Shown: positions 44,850-53,688 of the stretch, piece by piece
Numbering within the stretch: the first letter of the stretch is position 1
How the letters are laid out: each line of letters opens with the position of its first letter
NCBI RefSeq assembly: GCF_015775975.1
Contig: NZ_CP064056.1
Coordinates: 2,505,384-2,569,383 of the forward strand
DNA: 64,000 bases
Reading direction: 5' to 3'
Source: Staphylococcus lloydii
Lineage (GTDB): Bacteria; Bacillota; Bacilli; Staphylococcales; Staphylococcaceae
Notes under the pieces: generated by a model
Told to the model about the DNA's origin: nothing
Databases searched by the model: none
The model's input: the letters and a program-made list of their open reading frames with translations, nothing else
Position numbers and translations under genes: made by a program

Positions 44850-46217
44850 TTAAATAATTACGTTTACAAGTAATATAAAGCCCAATCCTAAAACAGATAA
44901 TATAGACTCAAGTAAAGTCCAAGTTAAAAACGTTTCTTTAATCGTTAGACCAAAATATTCTTTGAACATCCAAAATCCAGCATCATTTACGTGCGAACAG
45001 AAGATACTTCCAGCACCTATGGCTAATACCACAAGTGAAATATTTACATCAACAGATTGAATAAGTGGTAAAACAATACCCACAGATGATAATGCTGCTA
45101 CTGTAGTAGAACCTAATGCTACTCGTAGAATAGCTGCAGCTAGCCAAGCTAATATTATCGGTGACATTTCTGTACCATGGAACATTTTAGAAATTGTATC
45201 GCCAACTCCTCCATCAATAAGTATCTGCTTGAATACACCGCCACCACCAATAATTAGTAGTAACATAGCAATTGGCGTAATCGCATCTGAAACCGTTTGC
45301 ATAATTTGGTGCATTGAATGCTTTCTTCTAATCCCCATCGTGTACATTGCAAATAATACAGCGATAAGCATTGCAGTCGTTGATGATCCAATAAAGTAAA
45401 TAAAACCTTCAAAGCCTGTCGCTTTACCATCTTCATGACCTGTAATTAATTGAACAACAGTTGCTAATAACATTAAAATGACTGGACTTAACGCAGTTAA
45501 TAAACTAATACCAAAACTAGGTAATGTTTTATTCTCAATTTTTTGCGTATCTGCAATTGTTCCCTGATTACCTTCACGTGTGAACGCTACTGGAGCAATT
45601 TTGTATGCAAATTTCGGGAATATCACGCCTACAATAATTGCTAATGGAATCCCTATAATAAAGCCGTACATAAGTACGTGTCCGATGTTAGCATGAAGCG
45701 CTTGTGAAATTGCTACAGGCCCAGGGTGAGGTGGTAAAAAGCCATGTGTAATAGCTATGGAAGTAGCCATTGGTAGGCCGACTTTGAGATTTGATATTTT
45801 CATTCTTTTAGCTAGCGTAAATACTAATGGAATAAGTAACACAAATGCTACTTCTAAAAATAGCGATATACCAATAATAAACGAAGCAACAATCATTGCT
45901 AAGGTTACATACTTTTCACCGAATTTCTCTATCAATTTATCAGCAATTCTTGTTGCGCCTCCACCTTCAGATAATAACTTACCTAAAATGGAACCCAACC
46001 CAAAGATTATGGCAATACTACCTAACGTATCTCCCATACCTTTTTCTACTACTTCAACGATTTTATCTATTGGCATTCCTAAAATAATACCAGTAAACAT
46101 TGAAGTAACAATTAAAGAAATAAATGTATTCATTTTAAGTAACATAATTAATACAAGTAACACCAATACCCCAATAACAACACTAATCAGTGGCCAAATT
46201 TCTCCAAACATTTCCAT
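44850..46217 (-). CDS. GntP family sugar-acid permease
   Basis: 455 residues, about 12-14 hydrophobic segments. GntP features: GLGSILGKLLSEGGGATRIA near 75-95 (short: LSEGGGATRIA), HGFLPPHPGPVA, and FCSHVNDAGFWMFKEYFGL. Family members import gluconate, hydroxy acids and four-carbon sugar acids by proton symport. Its place beside a DUF1537 kinase and a hydroxyacid dehydrogenase suggests a tetronate-type substrate (threonate, erythronate), by inference. Confidence 0.92.
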   Translation of the reverse strand: MEMFGEIWPLISVVIGVLVLLVLIMLLKMNTFISLIVTSMFTGIILGMPIDKIVEVVEKGMGDTLGSIAIIFGLGSILGKLLSEGGGATRIADKLIEKFGEKYVTLAMIVASFIIGISLFLEVAFVLLIPLVFTLAKRMKISNLKVGLPMATSIAITHGFLPPHPGPVAISQALHANIGHVLMYGFIIGIPLAIIVGVIFPKFAYKIAPVAFTREGNQGTIADTQKIENKTLPSFGISLLTALSPVILMLLATVVQLITGHEDGKATGFEGFIYFIGSSTTAMLIAVLFAMYTMGIRRKHSMHQIMQTVSDAITPIAMLLLIIGGGGVFKQILIDGGVGDTISKMFHGTEMSPIILAWLAAAILRVALGSTTVAALSSVGIVLPLIQSVDVNISLVVLAIGAGSIFCSHVNDAGFWMFKEYFGLTIKETFLTWTLLESILSVLGLGFILLVNVII

Positions 46218-46237
46218 CCCTACTTTCTATAGATCTT

Positions 46238-47605
46238 TTAACTATTTAATTTGTATACTTCTGTCAACGTTTCAACGTCACCGACATTTCCCGGGAAAAT
46301 CACATATGGCATTTTTGGATATTTTGCTTCAATACCTGTTAACCAAACGGGTACACCCTTAGTTACTTGTCCAATAACGTCCGCTTTATGAATATTTAGC
46401 CCTTTAGTAGCTACATCACTTGAAGTAATGCCGCCCTTAGCAATAATAAATTTAGGTTGTATTTTTAAACCTCTAATAATTTCAACTAAACTATTCGAGA
46501 TATTCGTTGAAATACTTAAATTATTAGTTAAATCCTCTGTTTTTATAACGTCACGAGAAGTATAAATAACGATATCTTCCCCATTTTCAATAATTTGTTC
46601 TACTTGCGTGATTTGTTCAGCTATATATTCATTTAAGATAGGCTCTGTCACTTTTTTTACGTCGAACTCGATTTGTTTAATATTTGTATTATTTAATAAG
46701 TGGTGCAATTGATCAGACGTTTTCTTTACATGAGAACCAACTACGATAATGCCGCCATTATTATTTTGTTTATAATTTTTTAAGTTAATAATTTCTCCAG
46801 GTGTTTCGCACATTGCTTTGACAAATGAAGCAGCTGTTCTAAACATAAACTTCTTCTTATGATTAGCTAAGAACGCTGTTAAACATGCCACAAAGTAATC
46901 CATATCTTCGTCGTTTAAAGCGTCTACAACGACTGCATCGAAATTATTTATTAATTCGAAAGTCTTAAAAATTGCTGCCTCATCACGATTTCTAATTTGT
47001 TTTAGCGTAATATGATACACATCATTTGATTTAATAGCTCCATGACTTTTTTCTTCAATAAAATCTGCCATTGTTTCAGAGTTAAAACCAAATGTTGTGT
47101 CATTAGAAAATTCACTTTCTGCAACAGGCATATATGCATCATTTTCTTTTAAATAATGAATACCATCATAAGTGAAACGATTACCTTCAAAGAATTCTGG
47201 TAAATAGAACACTGCATCAAAGCCCGAAACAGACGCATCATTTAGCACCTTGGGTTCTAAATAAAAGTGTCCTCTTAAAGTTGAATCGCCTCTACTTATT
47301 ATTAAGTATGGGTGATTTAATCGTTGCGCAACTTTTTCAATATTACTGCTTATTTCTTGATGTAAAGCAGTTGTTTCTTCTTCATTTAAAGCACGCGAAT
47401 TAGTTAAAATATAAAACATATTATTCGGTTGCTTGAAACCATCTTCTAATAAGTTTTCAGTCCATTGTGTATATACCGGTAAATCCTTAACAGTTTGTGT
47501 ACCAGTAGGATCATCATCTAGTACGATAATTTTATAATTGAAATCGTTTAAATTTTTATGAAACGCGTCATTTTTTTGTTCATTGATCAACTTATCATTT
47601 AACAT
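46238..47605 (-). CDS. DUF1537 four-carbon acid sugar kinase (OtnK/DtnK family)
   Basis: 455 residues. The N-terminal domain begins IIVLDDDPTGTQTVKDLPVYT (short: LDDDPTGTQT), the family signature that binds the acid sugar. The C-terminal nucleotide domain carries GGIIVVGSHVKKTS and FIIAKGGITSSDVATKGL (short: AKGGITSSD). Characterised members phosphorylate 3-oxo-tetronate, D-threonate or D-erythronate. It starts nine bases after the dehydrogenase stop. A Noc-type 14-mer lies inside its 3-prime end at 46286-46299. Confidence 0.9.
   Translation of the reverse strand: MLNDKLINEQKNDAFHKNLNDFNYKIIVLDDDPTGTQTVKDLPVYTQWTENLLEDGFKQPNNMFYILTNSRALNEEETTALHQEISSNIEKVAQRLNHPYLIISRGDSTLRGHFYLEPKVLNDASVSGFDAVFYLPEFFEGNRFTYDGIHYLKENDAYMPVAESEFSNDTTFGFNSETMADFIEEKSHGAIKSNDVYHITLKQIRNRDEAAIFKTFELINNFDAVVVDALNDEDMDYFVACLTAFLANHKKKFMFRTAASFVKAMCETPGEIINLKNYKQNNNGGIIVVGSHVKKTSDQLHHLLNNTNIKQIEFDVKKVTEPILNEYIAEQITQVEQIIENGEDIVIYTSRDVIKTEDLTNNLSISTNISNSLVEIIRGLKIQPKFIIAKGGITSSDVATKGLNIHKADVIGQVTKGVPVWLTGIEAKYPKMPYVIFPGNVGDVETLTEVYKLNS
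46286..46299. promoter_or_regulatory. Candidate Noc binding site (NBS)
   Basis: ATTTCCCGGGAAAA matches the B. subtilis NBS consensus ATTTCCCGGGAAAT at 13 of 14 positions. It lies inside a coding region, as many NBS do, about 12 kb from noc. Confidence 0.6.
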
Positions 47606-47613
47606 ATTTTCAC

Positions 47614-48489
47614 CTACATATTATTTATATTTTCAAAATACTTAATAATCCCAGAATGGTCATTGAGGCCATTGCCTTGAGCCACTTCTGATTTGTATAT
47701 TTCTTTAATTTGATTTGCAACTGGCAATGTTAAGCCGACGGTATCAGCAGTAGAAGTCACATTTTTTAAATCTTTTAAATTAATATTTAAAGTACCGCCA
47801 GGTTGATAATCTTCAGCAATCATTTTAGGAAACTTAGCATCCATCACAGTAGATCCTGCTAGACCACCTTTAATAGCTTGATACATTGCTTCTAAATCAA
47901 TATTAAATTTTTTAGCTAATACGACTGCTTCTGATAATGCTGCAATATTAGTATTAACAATAATTTGGTTTGCTAACTTAACGACACTACCAGAACCAAC
48001 TTCACCTACGCGTATAACTGATTGAGCTATTGGTTCACATACTTTTTTAATGTCTTCATAATCATTTTCATTACAACCCACCATGATTGATAACTCACCC
48101 GTAATTGCTAATGGCTCTCCTCCACTTACCGGTGCATCAATATATGAAACTGATTTTTCTTCTAAAACTTTACTAATTTCTAAAGATTCATTGGGTGTTA
48201 ATGAACTTGTGTCTATCACACTTTTTATGTTGACTTGAGGTTGATTTAATATGGCATCTTGCCCACTATATAAAACTGACTTCACGATTGCACCGTTCGG
48301 CAATGATAAGAATAAATAGTCAACTTCTTGTGCCATCTCAGTAATTGATACTGATTGGGCACCTTCTTTAACCATTTCTTGTTCTGTATCTTTATTTACG
48401 TCATTTACTAACACTGTATTTTGTTCTTTTAGGAAATTTTTAACCATGGGTTTGCCCATAATTCCTAATCCTATAAATCCAATTTTCAT
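47614..48489 (-). CDS. NAD-binding beta-hydroxyacid dehydrogenase (LtnD/GarR-like)
   Basis: 291 residues. GLGIMG at 7-12 is the Rossmann loop; DAPVSGG at 118-124 and Lys171 (GSVVKLANQ) are the beta-HAD substrate and catalytic motifs. The family includes L-threonate dehydrogenase and tartronate-semialdehyde reductase. First gene of the minus-strand operon, divergent from the GntR gene. A cre-like site and GGAGGT ribosome site precede the ATG. Oxidation of the imported acid sugar before phosphorylation is the likely step. Confidence 0.9.
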   Translation of the reverse strand: MKIGFIGLGIMGKPMVKNFLKEQNTVLVNDVNKDTEQEMVKEGAQSVSITEMAQEVDYLFLSLPNGAIVKSVLYSGQDAILNQPQVNIKSVIDTSSLTPNESLEISKVLEEKSVSYIDAPVSGGEPLAITGELSIMVGCNENDYEDIKKVCEPIAQSVIRVGEVGSGSVVKLANQIIVNTNIAALSEAVVLAKKFNIDLEAMYQAIKGGLAGSTVMDAKFPKMIAEDYQPGGTLNINLKDLKNVTSTADTVGLTLPVANQIKEIYKSEVAQGNGLNDHSGIIKYFENINNM

Positions 48490-48503
48490 AACATTACCTC
48501 CAT

Positions 48504-48517
48504 TGAAAACGTTTACT
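48504..48517 (-). promoter_or_regulatory. cre-like CcpA site of the acid-sugar operon
   Basis: TGAAAACGTTTACT (plus-strand reading) fits cre at the core AACGTT with one end mismatch, 15 bases before the dehydrogenase start. It implies glucose repression. Confidence 0.6.
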
Positions 48518-48603
48518 TTTTGTTATTGTATACCTTTTCATAATAAATGTATACATTTTAAGTTAGAATTTTTTGTAGTAATATAAAAGAAAGAGGTGAA
48601 ATT

Positions 48604-49218
48604 ATGCATAGCAATAATGAATTGACGCTATATCAAAAAATTCGTAATGATATTATATCTGGGGAATTAAAACAATCTGAAAAAATTACAGAAGTTAAAT
48701 TAGCTAAAAAATATAATGTTAGTCGAACGCCTATCAGAGAGGTTATTAAACAGTTAGAATTAGAATATTTTATAAAAGACTCTTACATTTTCATTCCAAC
48801 TACCGAAGAATATAGAAATATATTTGAAATGCGTATTTTATTTGAAACTTATGCGCTAGAAAAGGCGGGTATTATTTTCACAGAATCTGATATAGCAGAA
48901 TTAAGAAGTTATACCGAAATTGATATAAATAACGAAGATGAAGAACACATTTTAGAAATTAATGATAAGTTTCACCAAAAAATAATGAGTGCCACGAATA
49001 ACCCATTCATTCAAGAATCCTATCAAAAGCTAAAAAGCTTTATTTATTTGTTTAGTAAAACCGTTATTTCTAAACGTCGTCCAGGTTTAATTGAGGAGCA
49101 TGCTGAAATTGTTGAAGCATTAAATAACAGAAATATTAACGAAGCATTAGACCTACTAGAATCACACCTCAAAAAAGACTTAGAGTTTAGTCTTTACTAT
49201 TTATCTTTTAAAAATTAA
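48604..49218 (+). CDS. GntR family regulator, FadR/FCD subfamily
   Basis: 204 residues. Winged HTH at about 8-70 (KLAKKYNVSRTPIREVIKQLE), then an all-helical FCD effector domain with the expected metal/ligand residues (about Asp and His in EINDKFHQKIM, and EEHAEIVEAL). Divergent from the acid-sugar operon, which it most likely represses until the sugar acid binds. GAAAGAGGTG precedes the ATG. The right copy of the 43-bp terminator follows. Confidence 0.92.
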   Translation: MHSNNELTLYQKIRNDIISGELKQSEKITEVKLAKKYNVSRTPIREVIKQLELEYFIKDSYIFIPTTEEYRNIFEMRILFETYALEKAGIIFTESDIAELRSYTEIDINNEDEEHILEINDKFHQKIMSATNNPFIQESYQKLKSFIYLFSKTVISKRRPGLIEEHAEIVEALNNRNINEALDLLESHLKKDLEFSLYYLSFKN

Positions 49219-49244
49219 ATACCTTACTTTCTTATTTTTAGATA

Positions 49245-49287
49245 TAAAAAAGGTCTAAATACTTATTTAAAAGTATTTAGACCTCTT
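49245..49287. terminator. Bidirectional terminator, right copy of the 43-bp repeat
   Basis: Identical over 43 bases to 43903-43945. It ends the GntR gene on the plus strand and the M20 peptidase gene on the minus strand. Confidence 0.92.
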
Positions 49288-49299
49288 AACTTTTTAATA

Positions 49300-50469
49300 T
49301 TAACTTTCTTGGTTAAGATAATCTGTAAGTAAATTCGTATATAAATCAATGAAAGTTAAATAGACGTCTTTATATACATATTCGTCTACTTGGTGTGCTT
49401 GTCCAGTTTCTCCCGGGCCATACATTACAAATGGAAAGGCATCATCTTTACCTTTCATTAAAAACGAAGCATCCGTCGTAGCTGTTGATGCTGTTAATTC
49501 TAAATCACGATTGAAGTAATCGTCGCCATATTGTTTACTCAATTTTAAAAATGAATTTTCTCCTGTAGTATGTACAGGCTCACGGTTAACATAGGGATTA
49601 ATAGCAAGCGATGCATTAGACTCTTGTTCAACTTTATTTTTAATCTTTTCAAATAACTCGATAAAACGCTTATTATCAAATTCTGGAATAGTACGCATAT
49701 TAAATAAAGAAGAAGCATACTCTGGTATTGAGTTTACTTGGTCACCACCCTGAATTACAGTCGAATTCATCGTTGGTGTACCTAGCAATTCACTAGATGT
49801 ATCCACTTTACTATACTCAGCGTTTATATAATGAATAAAGTCAGTTAGTGGATTAATAGCATTATAGCCCAATTCTGGCATCGAGCTATGTGCAGATTTA
49901 CCTTTAGATATTACCTCAATATCCATCGTACCTTTGTGGGTATATACAATACCATCTTGTGATGGTTCAGCAATAAGTAATGCATCTACATCATTCATGT
50001 AACCTTCATCGTATAATTTAGCTGCACCTGAACTTGTAATTTCTTCTCCAGCTGTAGCCATAAATCGTATAGTACCTTTTTTTAAAGTGCTTGACTGCTT
50101 AATTTCAATAAGACTCAATGCCAACGCTACAAGGCCTGACTTCATATCGGCAGAGCCTCTACCATGTAAACGACCTTGATCGTCTTCCGTTAATTTGAAG
50201 GGTTCATAGTTCCAATTACTTACGTCGCCAGTTGTAACGACATCCATATGACCAGAAACACCTAATACAGGCTTTCCTTCACCAATTTCCGCAACTAAAT
50301 TGGCTCTCGTATCAGAGTCATCTAATTGAACAATATCAGCTTTAATGTCATAAGAAGAAAATAATTTTTGTAAATATTGTGCTACTTCAAGTTCATTATC
50401 ATTTATCGATTGAATTTCTATAACATCTGACAATATTTTAATACGTTCTTTTTCTGATAACACGCCCAT
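49300..50469 (-). CDS. M20 family metallopeptidase (ArgE/DapE type)
   Basis: 389 residues. Di-zinc site: His74-x-Asp76 (SGHMD), Asp108 (GSADMKSG), Glu142-Glu143 (AGEE) and the C-terminal His in GETGQAHQVDEY. A lid/dimerisation domain fills about 180-290. It hydrolyses an N-acyl amino acid or peptide; ArgE, DapE and succinyl-diaminopimelate desuccinylase are the known types. No biosynthetic neighbours, so it is probably a catabolic deacylase. Ribosome site AAGGAGTGAG. Confidence 0.88.
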   Translation of the reverse strand: MGVLSEKERIKILSDVIEIQSINDNELEVAQYLQKLFSSYDIKADIVQLDDSDTRANLVAEIGEGKPVLGVSGHMDVVTTGDVSNWNYEPFKLTEDDQGRLHGRGSADMKSGLVALALSLIEIKQSSTLKKGTIRFMATAGEEITSSGAAKLYDEGYMNDVDALLIAEPSQDGIVYTHKGTMDIEVISKGKSAHSSMPELGYNAINPLTDFIHYINAEYSKVDTSSELLGTPTMNSTVIQGGDQVNSIPEYASSLFNMRTIPEFDNKRFIELFEKIKNKVEQESNASLAINPYVNREPVHTTGENSFLKLSKQYGDDYFNRDLELTASTATTDASFLMKGKDDAFPFVMYGPGETGQAHQVDEYVYKDVYLTFIDLYTNLLTDYLNQES

Positions 50470-50645
50470 AAACTCACTCCTTAACAGTGAAAAGTTAATA
50501 TTACACTATAATATCTACCACTTTTGCGTGCATTCATAACATGGGCTAAATCGAAGCTTAGCGCACGATTAGCTACTTAATTTAATGCCATACATTTAAA
50601 TGACTTCGTAGGATGTCTAAAATATAGTAGAATCGCTTTAACTAT

Positions 50646-50676
50646 TAAAACCCCCACTTCATGATTTAAGTGGGGG
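50646..50676 (-). terminator. Terminator of the PTS operon
   Basis: CCCCCACTT (50651-50659) pairs with AAGTGGGGG (50668-50676); UUUU follows on the minus strand. Confidence 0.85.
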
Positions 50677-50699
50677 ACTGTTGTATAAATTTAAATCTC

Positions 50700-51383
50700 T
50701 TAAATGTGTTGCTTTGTATCATTGAAATCTTGCAACATAGTGTTCCATGCTTTTTCAATATTTTCGTCTAACCCAAACAGACCGCTTCTTCCTAAAATAT
50801 AAATATCTGGATTAGCTTTTTGAATTTTATAGAATGTATCTTTATTTGAAGAACCATCCATCTCTATTAAATAATTAAAATTATTCGTATATCTTAAATC
50901 GCGTAAATGTCTTATTTTATCTAATGTACTATCAATAAATTTTTCTCCTGCAAACCCTGGATCCACTGTCATAATAGTAATTTTATCCACCAAATCAATA
51001 TAAGGAGTAATAACATCTATTTTGGTTTCAGGATTTAAAACCACACCAAACTTTAATCCTGCATCGTGTACTTTATTTATTAATCGATATGCGATGCCAT
51101 TCATTACTTCTGCATGTATACAAATGTATTCACTTCCAATTTCGATTAATTGATCTACCCATTGAGTTGGATTAGTTACCATTAAATGTGTTGAAATAGG
51201 TACATCAGATATCTTTTTTACTTGTTCTATAAACCATGGTGATAATGTAATATTCGGTACATAATGACCATCCATAATATCAATGTGATAAGAATCTACG
51301 TGGTTATTCAAAAAAGTTATTTGTTCTTTAAATTTATCTAAATCCATCGTCATTAACGATGGAGAAAATTGTTTAGTAATCAT
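50700..51383 (-). CDS. Ribulose-phosphate-3-epimerase family, probable allulose-6-phosphate 3-epimerase
   Basis: 227 residues, TIM barrel. Metal ligands His33, Asp35 (HIDIMDGHY), His66 (THLMV) and the second catalytic Asp176 (EMDGSS) are all present. VDPGFAGEKF is the phosphate loop. The length and the MDGSSN variant fit AlsE-like enzymes more than pentose-phosphate Rpe. Encoded last in a fructose-type PTS operon, it would convert the imported ketohexose 6-phosphate to fructose 6-phosphate. Confidence 0.83.
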   Translation of the reverse strand: MITKQFSPSLMTMDLDKFKEQITFLNNHVDSYHIDIMDGHYVPNITLSPWFIEQVKKISDVPISTHLMVTNPTQWVDQLIEIGSEYICIHAEVMNGIAYRLINKVHDAGLKFGVVLNPETKIDVITPYIDLVDKITIMTVDPGFAGEKFIDSTLDKIRHLRDLRYTNNFNYLIEMDGSSNKDTFYKIQKANPDIYILGRSGLFGLDENIEKAWNTMLQDFNDTKQHI

Positions 51384-51394
51384 ATTTTGCCTCC

Positions 51395-52495
51395 TTATGA
51401 AATTTTTATATCATTTAAATCAATATCCTCTTCTTCTATTTCATCTTGAACGCCTTCAACTTCATTCACTGAACGTTTTAAAATAGTTAATGCGAGTGCA
51501 GTAACTATGATGTTGGCTAAAACTGCTAAAACAAAAGTAAATGGTTGTGACATTGTAGGTAATACTAGGAAGCCTCCAAAAGGCACCTGTGCATTACCTC
51601 CTAACACCATAGACACCGCGCCACCAACTGCACCACCAATTCCGGTAGCTACAACACTACGTATAATGTCATTTAATGCAATAGGTAACACACCCTCCAC
51701 AATTTCAATTAAACCCATAGGGAATGCAGTTTTTAATGTTTCCACTTCTACTTGTTTATAAATATTCTTTTTAAATAGTTTTGCAACCCAGTGTGCTAAT
51801 ACAAAACCTAATGGTGTAGCAGTATTTACAACAATTAATGCAGTAATAGGTTCATTTATATGTTGAGCTTGAAGTGTTAATACAAATGCAAATACCGTTT
51901 TATTAATAGGGCCCCCAAAATCAATACTAGCTAAGACACCAATTAAAATCCCATAGAATAATTTAGAAGTACCATTTAGTGATTGTAAATATTCCGTTAA
52001 CCAATGTGTAAAAGCCCCAATGGGTACACCTATTACGTATACCATAATTAGTCCTCCAATTAATGAGGCAATAAATGGTATAACCAACATTGGCATAAGA
52101 CCTTTAGCCCAATTTGGCAATTTAATATATTGAATAATAAGTACTACCAAATAGCCTGTTAAAAAGCCACCGATGAGTCCACCTATAAAATCTGCTCCAA
52201 CTGCAATTGATGTTAAACCTATTATTACCCCAGGTGCTATACCTGGTTTATCGGCAATCGAATATGAAATTCCTGTAGCAATGATTACTGGTAGTAATTG
52301 TAGTCCTTTCCCACCTATAACAGCTAATACATCCCAAAATGAGTAACCAGCTTTAGTTAAATCAGTAGAACTATCACCACCAAAAGCCATTCCAATAGCT
52401 ATTAAAAATCCTGCGCCACAAACTACTGGGATAAGATACGAAATTGCAGTTAATAAATGTGATTTAAAATTTAAATTATTTAAAATTGATTTCAT
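51395..52495 (-). CDS. PTS fructose-family EIIC permease subunit
   Basis: 366 residues, about nine membrane helices. Fructose-superfamily EIIC motifs: SYLIPVVCGAGFLIAIGMAFGG near 18-40 (short: PVVCGAGFLIAIG), ADKPGIAPG, GGFLTGY and DFGGPINKTVFAF. The acidic tail EEEDIDLNDIKIS is unusual but outside the channel. The stop lies 11 bases before the epimerase start, the EIIA gene 15 bases upstream. Confidence 0.92.
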   Translation of the reverse strand: MKSILNNLNFKSHLLTAISYLIPVVCGAGFLIAIGMAFGGDSSTDLTKAGYSFWDVLAVIGGKGLQLLPVIIATGISYSIADKPGIAPGVIIGLTSIAVGADFIGGLIGGFLTGYLVVLIIQYIKLPNWAKGLMPMLVIPFIASLIGGLIMVYVIGVPIGAFTHWLTEYLQSLNGTSKLFYGILIGVLASIDFGGPINKTVFAFVLTLQAQHINEPITALIVVNTATPLGFVLAHWVAKLFKKNIYKQVEVETLKTAFPMGLIEIVEGVLPIALNDIIRSVVATGIGGAVGGAVSMVLGGNAQVPFGGFLVLPTMSQPFTFVLAVLANIIVTALALTILKRSVNEVEGVQDEIEEEDIDLNDIKIS

Positions 52496-52510
52496 GAAAG
52501 CTCATCCCCT

Positions 52511-52957
52511 TTAAGATGTAAGTATCTTTATTATTTCTTCTTTTTTTTGAGCGCTTAGTAATGCTGTATTAATATCATCATTACCTAATTTACGAGCAAT
52601 TTGTGATAACAATTTAAGATGATTTTTCGAATTTTCTGTACCAACTGCAATTAAAAATACAATTTGTGCCCCACTGTCATCTAACGACTCCCAATCAACT
52701 TTATTATTAAGTGTAATAATGGCTACTCCAGGCTTTTGGACACTCTCGCTTTTCCCATGAGGGATAGCTAACAAATTACCAATTCCGGTAACACCTTCCT
52801 TTTCACGCTCATAAACAGCTTCTAAAAATTCACTTGCATCACTTACATAACTCTCTTTTTCTAATAATTCAGATAATTCTTGTAGTACTTCTGCTTTATT
52901 TGTATAATCAGCTTTTGGAAAGATAATATTTTCATCTAGAATATTGGCAAGTTCCAT
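52511..52957 (-). CDS. PTS EIIA, fructose/mannitol type (first copy)
   Basis: 148 residues. The phosphorylated residue is His67 in LLAIPHGKS; GVTGIGNLLAIPHG is the classic EIIA-Fru pattern. It passes phosphate from HPr to the EIIB encoded just upstream. The operon has a second, shorter EIIA at 53296. Confidence 0.92.
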   Translation of the reverse strand: MELANILDENIIFPKADYTNKAEVLQELSELLEKESYVSDASEFLEAVYEREKEGVTGIGNLLAIPHGKSESVQKPGVAIITLNNKVDWESLDDSGAQIVFLIAVGTENSKNHLKLLSQIARKLGNDDINTALLSAQKKEEIIKILTS

Positions 52958-52971
52958 AATTTCACTCCTAG

Positions 52972-53289
52972 TTAGTTTTTCGTTTTAGTTAACTCTTCTA
53001 TTTTTTCCATAAGTTTGTTAGGAGATTTTATTGCTAAATCAGTAGGTACTTCGATTGTCTTTTTGCCTTCGAATCGATCCTTATTCGAAATTTTGACGTC
53101 TATTGCTAATAAAACAATATCTGCACTATTGATTGCTTCTTCAGTTAATTCATTTTCGGCACCAATTGTTCCTTGTGTTTCAATCTGAATTGTATGGCCA
53201 TGCTTTTTAGCTGCTTGCTCTAATTTTTCTGCTGCAATATATGTGTGAGCAATACCTACAGTACATGCACAAACGCTTACTATTTTCAT
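52972..53289 (-). CDS. PTS EIIB, fructose type
   Basis: 105 residues. Active Cys9 in CACTVGIAHTY corresponds to the C-P-T-G-x-A-H-T loop of EIIB-Fru. The remainder shows the expected alpha/beta fold with DIVLLAIDVKI. It transfers phosphate from EIIA to the incoming sugar. Confidence 0.93.
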   Translation of the reverse strand: MKIVSVCACTVGIAHTYIAAEKLEQAAKKHGHTIQIETQGTIGAENELTEEAINSADIVLLAIDVKISNKDRFEGKKTIEVPTDLAIKSPNKLMEKIEELTKTKN

Positions 53290-53295
53290 AATTTA

Positions 53296-53688
53296 TTACT
53301 CCCTTTTCATTAATTTTTGTATATATTCTTCATTTGCTAAATGCTTCATAAAATTTCTAATTTCACTTTGAACTTCTTCATCCGTTTTTTCGGGTATTAA
53401 AAGTAAAATAATTAACTCCACTTTTTTGTCGTCCCAATTCATAGTTGCTTCACTGTTTTTAACCAATACAATTTTTGCTTCCTTAACATAAGATGCTTTA
53501 ATATGTGGTAATAGTACATTCGGATACACTTCAATGCTCCCTTTTTGTTCTCTATACTCTATATCTTGCATCATGCTATTAGATTTACTTAAAATATTGG
53601 TTTCAACTAATAAAACTTCAACGTTTTTCAAAATTTCAACCTTATTTGTACCTTTTGATGTGACAGTTTTAATTAAAGTATCACTCAT
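53296..53688 (-). CDS. PTS EIIA-like protein (second copy)
   Basis: 130 residues from ATG 53688 (GTAGGTG six bases upstream; a GTG at 53697 lies inside that site). NVLLPHIKAS carries the phospho-His (about residue 62). It is shorter and diverged from the other EIIA of the operon, and overlaps the stop of the activator gene by eight bases. Such a paired EIIA resembles the domain often fused to MtlR/PRD activators and may signal sugar flux to the regulator rather than move phosphate to the sugar (inference). Confidence 0.83.
   Translation of the reverse strand: MSDTLIKTVTSKGTNKVEILKNVEVLLVETNILSKSNSMMQDIEYREQKGSIEVYPNVLLPHIKASYVKEAKIVLVKNSEATMNWDDKKVELIILLLIPEKTDEEVQSEIRNFMKHLANEEYIQKLMKRE

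Noticed and set aside
45570..45590. TTCACGTGTGAAC as a second parS
   Set aside because: It lacks the outer TGTT and AACA arms and has an inserted base, so similarity is limited to the core.
45757..46362. Long plus-strand open frame opposite the GntP permease and kinase genes
   Set aside because: It is antisense to two strongly supported genes, has no ribosome site and a composition typical of a reverse-frame shadow.
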